From Colletes latitarsis (Eukaryota > Arthropoda > Insecta > Hymenoptera > Colletidae): a stretch of 64,000 nucleotides of DNA. The stretch lies in assembly GCF_051014445.1 (NCBI RefSeq), contig NW_027488377.1, positions 806,001 through 870,000 of the forward strand. Direction: 5' to 3'. Position numbers and translations under genes: made by a program. Below, piece by piece: positions 58,178 to 64,000 of this stretch. How positions within the stretch are numbered: position 1 is the stretch's first letter; every line of letters begins with the position of its first letter. The notes under the pieces are model-generated. The model made no database searches, was not told the origin of the DNA, and worked only from the letters and a program-made list of their open reading frames with translations.

Positions 58178-58887
58178 TTAGCGGCCGCCCCAGCCTCCTC
58201 CCGTCTGTCCGTCCACGTGGCACCGTCCACCTCCATTGTGGACGATGCCACCGACCGCCGTGCCTGAACCAGAGAGGGCCGACTCCCGCTCATCTTCCGG
58301 GAGGTGGGAGAGCACTTTTTGCTCCCCACCCTGTGATCGACCGGCCTCCCCAAGTCCGCACATAGCGGGCAGCGTGGGGCCGCCGAGCACTAACTCGCGC
58401 GGTGGTCTTTCGCTCCGCAGCGGTAACATTGAACCGTGCGGTCCACCGGTGAGGTGCACCGCTGCCTCACGTGCCACGACTCGAGGCAGCGGTGACACTG
58501 GAGTGGGCGCGGCTCATGTATCTCCACTCGCGCCGAAACCCACCCCAACAAAACCCGCCCGGATTCCGCCACATTGCGGGCAGCGGAGAGGCGGCACCGG
58601 GCCCACACCGACGCCCGGCCGGAAGGAGACCTGCGGATCTCTCCGACCCGCACGTCTCCTTCGGGGCAGTCCCCCGCCCTCGCTATGGCATGAGACACCT
58701 CCTGCGCTGTGACCGAGTCGTCGAGCCCACAAGCGCGCATCTCCGTGCGCATCGTGGGCCTGGCGACCCGGACAACCCGCTCGCCCATCTGCTCCCGGAG
58801 CCTCTGGGCGAGTCGGTCCGCCTTCTCCCCGCCCTACGATCTGGGAATCTCCAGCAGGAGGCCACTTTCCCGGTCACGGCCTTCTTC
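58178..58887 (-). pseudogene. Copy F/D ORF1, C-terminal fragment
   Basis: Encodes the domain upstream of the knuckles, then CHRCLESWHVRQRC and CYRCGAKDHRAS, at which point a TAG (near 58390) interrupts the second knuckle. The N-terminal part is missing through 5' truncation. Confidence 0.8.
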
Positions 58888-59758
58888 TTCCTTACTAGCC
58901 TGCTGCTTGCTTACTAGCTTACTGCTTGCTTACTAGCATACTGCTTTCTTACTAGCTTACTACCTCCATACTAGCTACCAGCTTTCTTACCAGCATACTG
59001 CTTGCTTTCTAGCTTACAGCACGCTTACTTGCTTGCAGCTTTTTTGCTAGCTTCCTCCTTGCTTACTAGCTTGCTGCTCGCTTACCAGCTTACTTGTTTC
59101 TTAATAGCTTGCTGCTTGCATACTAGATTACTTGCTGCTTACTAGCTCCATGCTCGCTTACTAGCCCACAGCTTGCTTATCAGCTTACTGCTTGCTTACT
59201 AGCCACTGCTAGCTTGCTCGCTTACTGCTGGCTTACTAGCTTCCCCCTCGCTTATTGGGTCACTGTTTGCTTACTAGCTCACTGGTTGCTTACTAGCTTA
59301 CTACTTGCGTACTAGCTAACTGCTGTCTTGCTAGCTAATTGCAACCTTACTAGCATGCTGCTTGCTTACTAGCTTACTTGTTGCTTACGAGCTCACTGCT
59401 TGCTTACCAGCATACTGCTTGCTTACTAGCTTCCTCCATGCTTACTAGCTCACTGCTTGCATACTAGATTACTGCTTGCTTAGAAGCTAATTGCATTCTT
59501 GCTAGCCAACTGCTTTCTTTCGAGCCAGCTGCTTGCTTACCAGCTTACTTGTTTCTTAATAGCTTGCTGCTTGCATACTAGATTACTTGCTGCTTGCTAG
59601 CTCCATGCTCGCTTACTAGCCTACAGCTTGCTTATCAGCTTACTGCATGCTTACTGGCTTCCTCCTCAGTTACTACCTCACTGCTTGCATACTAGCTTAC
59701 TGCTTGATTACAAGCTAATTGCTTTCATACCAGCTTACTGCTAGCTTACTACCTTACT
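58888..59758. repeat. 19-bp satellite array, block 3, with local duplications
   Basis: Same satellite. Within it a segment of about 120 bp (from 59080) recurs 455 bp later (from 59535) with few changes, and an 84-bp segment (59182-59265) recurs in block 4 (60484-60567) with two mismatches. The last 15 bases are the left target duplication of insertion H. Confidence 0.93.
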
Positions 59759-60381
59759 TTTTTTTTTTTTTTTTTTTTTTTGTACGTGTGGAAATCCTCA
59801 TGGACACCCGCGAGCCAACCCGAAGGGCGGGCCGGCGGGTAGTGTCGGACTCTTACCGACTAAAACCCCACGGTGACCATCCTCAGACGCCTGGCGATGG
59901 ACCGGGAACTCTAGTGAGACATCACAGATTCCCCCGCCGTATCGTGCCTTTTCAGGCCCCTCCCGGTGGGAGGCACTCCTCCCATCGCATTCCCACTCAC
60001 CCGCAGGCGCCTGGTCACCAGCGCCCACGGCCCCGTGACATAGGACTAAGCCGCCGACTGGGTAGCCACGTTGGCCGCTGGACTAATCCGCAGCCACCGG
60101 GCCAACCTGCAGCCTTAGGTAACACCCGCGGCAAATATCCCATGCCCCGGGCGACTCACACACACATTCACCTACGCAAAGTTTTCATACCGGTGATTGG
60201 TCCGCGGGAGCTTTCGCTCCAACCTCCGGGATGCCATGCGAGGATGTGGTCAGCAGCATCCTCAGGTGGGTGACCCCATCCCCGCATTCCATCCCAGCGG
60301 CTACCCCTATCCGCCACCTGAGGACGCGCCACATAGGGGTTCACCTCCCCTGCCGTCTGGACAACCAAACGGGTGCGTGGT
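59759..60381 (-). mobile_element. Insertion H: short poly(A) retroelement fragment with 15-bp duplication
   Basis: 623 bp that begin on the plus strand with poly(T) (to 59781), so the element is on the minus strand. The flanks are identical: GCTTACTACCTTACT at 59744-59758 and 60382-60396. A stretch near the 3' end (ACTAAAACCCCACGGTGACC on plus, about 59860) resembles the family S 3' UTR (ACTAAAAACCCCACGGTGACC near 60690), but the rest differs. No coding sequence is recognisable. It may be a 5'-truncated copy of a relative of family S, or a nonautonomous element using the same machinery. Confidence 0.8.
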
Positions 60382-60568
60382 GCTTACTACCTTACTGGTT
60401 GCTTACTAACTTATTGCTTGCTTACTGGCTTACTGCTACCTTACTAGCTCCCTGCTCGCTTACTAGCTCACTGCTGGGTTACCAGCTTACTGCTTGCTTA
60501 CTAACCACTGCTAGCTTGCTCGCGTACTGCTGGCTTACTAGCTTCCCCCTCGCTTATTGGGTCACTGC
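60382..60568. repeat. 19-bp satellite array, block 4
   Basis: About 190 bp of satellite between H and the poly(T) end of copy G. It includes the second copy of the 84-bp segment mentioned under block 3. Confidence 0.93.
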
Positions 60569-61082
60569 TTTTTTTTTTTTTTGTCGTGGGGAGAATCTTC
60601 GAAAGACTCCATCCCACCTCTTTGGGGAAAGGCGGGAGGGGTGTGTGGGTTTCCCCGCGCTCGCAGAATAACGGGCGCGGGACGTACCCACTAAAAACCC
60701 CACGGTGACCCTTCCGCACGGTTTGGGAGGATGCCGGGATTCGCTCGAAGCATTCTTCCGGTATCCTCCCCGTGCCCGCGCTTTGCGCCCATCCCCGGTG
60801 GCGGGGACAAACAGCCCCCCCCCCCCCAGTAGACACACTGTCTCATAGCGGCAGGACGGGGCCACTCATTCCCGCCGCCATCCGTCCCGGGGCCGCGTTT
60901 AGTGGCGGCTGCGAGCCCCATCTCGCAACCGCCTGCGGCCCCGTTTCTACCCCTCGGCGACCGGGAGCTCATGGGCGCTCCAGGCCACCGAGGGTGCCTC
61001 CCCGTGGGCCGGGCCCACCCGGTCCGACCCTTCGCCGCCTGGTGGGCGAAGGCTTCCCTCAGGGTCCCCCTCCCAGCCAGGG

Positions 61083-62413
61083 TCATCCACCGCGCAAAGG
61101 CGGCCGCCCGCGCCGCCTGGCGCCTGGGCGAAGCCCTCGCGCCACCATACGAGTGCGAGCCTCAGCGCGCCGCTGAAGCTCGCGCTCCCTTCCCGCGGCC
61201 TCCTTCTACAGCATTACGGTCTCGCAGAATGTGGCCACGGCCCTCCACTTCCTCTCACTGCCGAGCATGGCGCGCACCACACCCGGTTGCGAGACATCCC
61301 GCCCTATGACGCCGACCAGGACACGGCGCTCCCCCTCCCACGCAGGGCATACCTGGAGGGTATGATCAGCCGTGTCCTGCTCGGCGTCTCAATGGCAGCA
61401 ACGCGCCGTCGGCTCCTTCCCTATCCGGCACAGGTATCTACCGAAGCTGCCATGCCCGGAAAATACCTGTGCCAGCCGGTAAGTGAGGCTTCCATGGCCT
61501 CTGTTCAGCCACTCACTCAGGAGTGGCCGAACAGCCCCGACTGTCCGGTGCCCCGCGGTTGGCAGGGCCAGCCGCTCCTGCCACGCGAGCAACACGGACT
61601 GCCGGGCCTGGCGCTTCCAATCGCCCCAAGCAGGTTCCTGCCCGCCCGGGACCGCCCCCACCCCCGCGCGACGGTCGACGCGGTGCCGGTACATCACCGC
61701 GTGCGACCGCGCGAGCAGATCCATGGGTGGCATCCCCGCTAGAACCGTCGCCGCCTCATGTGACATGGTCCGATACCCGCGGACGACCCTGAGCGCCATG
61801 CGCCTCTGCACCCGACGCAGCATAGTCATGCTGCGCCGGGAGGCAGCCAGGTCGTCCGCCCAGACGGGGGCCCCGTATAGGGCCACCGACTGGACCATTG
61901 CCACATAGAGGCGACGAACTCGGCCCGCCGGGCCCCCCAGGTTGGGCTGGATCCGGCCCAGAGCCGCAACCATCCTTTCCAACCGGGGGACCAGGCAGCG
62001 GAAATGCTCCTCGAAACGCTAGTGGCTATCGAGGATCAGCCCCAGATACCTGATCTGGGGCTTCACCTCGATGTCAGCCCCACCCACCCGGATCAGAGGG
62101 GGTGGCGGATCCTGCCGAGGTGAATGAAACGCAATCACCTCGGTCTTATGGACCGCCACCGTCATCCCCATCCCCCTGATCCGGTCGACGACGCGTTGCG
62201 CCCCCTCCTCCGCGCGACGCATGGCCCTCCCCCAGTGCGCCCCGACGGCCAGCACCAGTGTGTCATCCGCATAACACACCGTGCTGACGCCGTCGGGAAG
62301 GCCGGCCCGCAACACCGAGTCGTACGCGATGTCCCACAGGAGTGGCCCGAGGACCGACCCCTGCGGAACACCGCAGTACACCTCCCTCCGCATATCACCA
62401 TCCCGGCCCGGAT
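61083..62413 (-). pseudogene. Copy G ORF2, 3' half
   Basis: From DGDMRREVYCGVPQGSV through YADDTLVLA to the C-terminus. TAG near 62018-62020 stands where siblings have Trp (just after LGLILDSH), and a TGA near 61389 falls inside the CCHC motif. The C-terminal tail is also frameshifted. Confidence 0.82.
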
Positions 62414-63034
62414 CACGCGGTGATGTACCGGCACCGCGTCGACCGTCGCGCGGGGGTGGGGGCGGTCCCGGGCGGGCAGGAACCTGCTTGGGGCGATTTG
62501 AAGCGCCAGGCCCGGCAGTCCGTGTTGCTCGCGTGGCAGGAGCGGCTGGCTCTGCCAACCGCGGGGCACCGGACTGTCGGGGCTGTTCGGCCACTCCTGA
62601 ACGAGTGGCTGGACGGAGGCCATGGCAGCCTCACCTACCGGCTGGCACAGGTATTTTCCGGGCATGGCAGCTTCGGAAGATACCTGTGCCGGATAGGGAA
62701 GGAGCCGACGGCGCGTTGCTGCCACTGCGACGCTGAGCAGGACACGGCGGATCATACCCTGGAGGTATGCCCCGCATGGGAGGGGGAGCGCCGTGTCCTG
62801 GTCGGCGTCGTCGGGCGGGATGTCTCGCTGCCGGGCGTGGTGCGCGCCATGCTCGGCAGCGAGGAGAAGTGGAGGGCCGTGGCCTCCTTCTGCGAGAACG
62901 TAATGTTGCAGAAGGAGGCCGCGGGGAGGGAGCGCGAGCATCAGCGGCGCGCTGAAGCTCGCGCTCGTGCGGTGGCCCGAGGTCGTCGCCCGGTCGCGAG
63001 GCGTCGCGGGCGGCCGCCTCGGCGTGGCGGATGA
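62414..63034 (+). pseudogene. Copy I ORF2, C-terminal fragment
   Basis: An open frame for the last 206 or so residues of family S ORF2, including the Cys/His motif CCHCDAEQDTADHTLEVC and the Arg-rich tail, ending at TGA 63032-63034. No RT catalytic region is present, so it is a dead 5'-truncated fragment. The open frame continues upstream into antisense copy G by chance. Confidence 0.85.
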
Positions 63035-63575
63035 CCTAGGCTGGGAGGGGGGTCCTGAGGGGACCCTCCTCCCGCCAGGCGGCGCCGGGTCGGACCGGTT
63101 GGGGGTAGGAGTGCCTCCCCCTACCGGTCCGACGCAAGGGGAGGCACCCTCGGCGGTCTGGTGCGGCCATGAACGCCCGGCCGCCGAGGGGTGGAAACGG
63201 GGTCGCGGGCGGTTGCGAGTTGGGGCTCGCAGCCGCCACTAAACGCGGCCCCGGGACGGATAGCAGCGGGATGGAGTGGCCCCGTCCCGCCGCTAGGAGG
63301 CAGTGTGTCTACTGGGGGGACCGATTGTCCCCCCGGGGGATGGGCGCGAAAGCGCGGGCACGGGGAGGATACCGGAAGAATGCTTCGAGCGATTCCCGGT
63401 ATCCTCCCAAAGCGTGCCGAAGGGTCACCGTGGGGTTTTTAGTGGGTAGGTCCCGCGCCTGTCGTTGTACGGGCGCGGGGAATCCCGCACACCCCTCCCA
63501 CCTCTCCCCAAGGAGGTGGGGGGGAGTCTTTCGAAGATTTTCCCCACGACAAAAAAAAAAAAAAAAAAAAAAAAA
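62414..63575 (+). mobile_element. Family S copy I, 5'-truncated, inserted antisense in G
   Basis: 1162 bp ending in 25 A's (63551-63575). The flanks are TCCCGGCCCGGAT (62401-62413) and TCCCGGCCCCGAT (63576-63588), a 13-bp duplication with one mismatch. The 5' end falls within the RT connection region of ORF2. Very similar to the matching part of copy A. Confidence 0.93.
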
Positions 63576-63588
63576 TCCCGGCCCCGAT

Positions 63589-64000
63589 ACTCGATCCACC
63601 TGCCGCGGAGATAATCCCCGACGACCGCCCTGAGACTAGGGGGGACTCGATGATATTCGAGTCTCCTCCTTATCTCTTCCCAGGGGAGGGTGTTAAAGGC
63701 ATTGGCAATATCCAAGGATATTGCCAATGCCACCCCTCCCCGGGAGACGGCCGCCTCCGAGAGGGCCCTCATACGACCTATCGCGTCGATAGTCGATCGG
63801 CCCCCCCGGAAACCGAACTAGCAGTCGGCCAGACCGGGATCACCCCGCGACAGGTGCTCGACGAGGCGGGCAGCAATCACACGCTCGAAGAGCTTGCCCA
63901 CATCGTCGAGGAGACAGATGGGCCGGTATGCGAATGGAGACTCCGCGGGCCGACCCTCCTTCCGGAGGAGGACCATCCTCGCCACCTTCCAACTGGGGGG
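63589..64000 (-). pseudogene. Copy G ORF2, RT fingers/palm (right part)
   Basis: Encodes RT from the region of DVGKLFERVIAARL through FGFRGGRSTIDAIG and ISLDIANAFNTLPWEE up to the insertion of copy I. A TAG at 63818-63820 stands where siblings have Gln before FGFRGG. The ORF start is outside the window. Confidence 0.82.

Larger units (their letters stand above)
56457..58887 (-). mobile_element. Family S copy F/D, 5' portion (5'-truncated)
   Basis: Continues copy F/D from 38043. On the minus strand it starts at about 58887 inside ORF1, directly next to satellite, so it is 5'-truncated, and runs through the endonuclease into the RT up to the solo LTR. The poly(C) run of 18 at 58019-58036 replaces a short C-rich coding stretch seen in siblings. 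Confidence 0.85.
60569..64000 (-). mobile_element. Family S copy G, interrupted by copy I, runs off the right edge
   Basis: The 3' end is poly(T) at 60569-60582 in satellite. The 3' UTR and ORF2 follow to 62413, are interrupted by copy I, and resume at 63576. Joined at the duplication TCCCGGCCCGGAT, the two parts give continuous family sequence across the RT region. The upstream half of the element lies beyond base 64000. Confidence 0.9.

Noticed and set aside
60569..63575. Twin-priming inversion of one element in copies G and I
   Set aside because: The plus-strand piece has its own poly(A) and a 13-bp duplication, and the minus-strand sequence continues on its far side, so it is a nested insertion.

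Overview
Every part of this window that I can identify is repeat or transposon sequence; I see no host gene, rRNA or tRNA gene. The element types (R1-clade non-LTR retrotransposons with three zinc knuckles in ORF1, a BEL/Pao element, a gypsy element, a copia remnant, and a simple satellite) point to an arthropod, most likely an insect, in heterochromatin such as a pericentromere or subtelomere. A hymenopteran is plausible, but I cannot prove it from the sequence.

Layout. The base layer is a degenerate 19-bp satellite (consensus near GCTTACTAGCTTACTGCTT), seen at 5392-11695, 34760-36140, 58888-59758 and 60382-60568. GC-rich R1-clade elements with poly(A) tails, which I call 'family S' (my label), lie in it or abut it. 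From left to right they are: copy A (+, 1-3697), which abuts the middle of copy A' (-, 3698-5391); copy C (-, 11696-21606), interrupted by a second R1-clade element E (13569-19323); copy B (-, 21607-26046), internally deleted; copy F/D (-, 36141-38043 plus 56457-58887); and copy G (-, 60569 to the right edge), interrupted by copy I (+, 62414-63575). A short insertion H (59759-60381) has a perfect 15-bp target duplication in the satellite.

LTR elements. A minus-strand gypsy element (26047-30906) keeps its 5' LTR, primer-binding site, gag and pol through RNase H, and is cut off by the 5' end of B. A copia pol remnant follows (31650-32936). A solo LTR of the same gypsy family (38044-38585 plus 56002-56456) sits inside F/D with a 4-bp duplication. 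That solo LTR is itself split by a 17.4-kb tandem BEL/Pao provirus (LTR-int-LTR-int-LTR, 38586-56001) flanked by CTACT. The order of events is therefore satellite, then family S, then gypsy LTR, then BEL/Pao.

Function. Each autonomous type encodes the usual pair of activities: a nucleic-acid-binding Gag/ORF1, and a polymerase with either an APE-like endonuclease (R1 clade) or protease, RNase H and integrase (LTR types). Nearly all copies are broken. Exceptions are the gypsy gag, the BEL/Pao gag reading frame, and a 206-residue ORF of unknown function that sits between pol and the 3' LTR in both BEL/Pao copies. The most unusual signals are RNA/DNA hairpin arrays: a covarying hairpin minisatellite in the gypsy LTR, a triple hairpin in the gypsy leader, a four-hairpin array beside element E, and conserved hairpins in the family S 5' and 3' UTRs.
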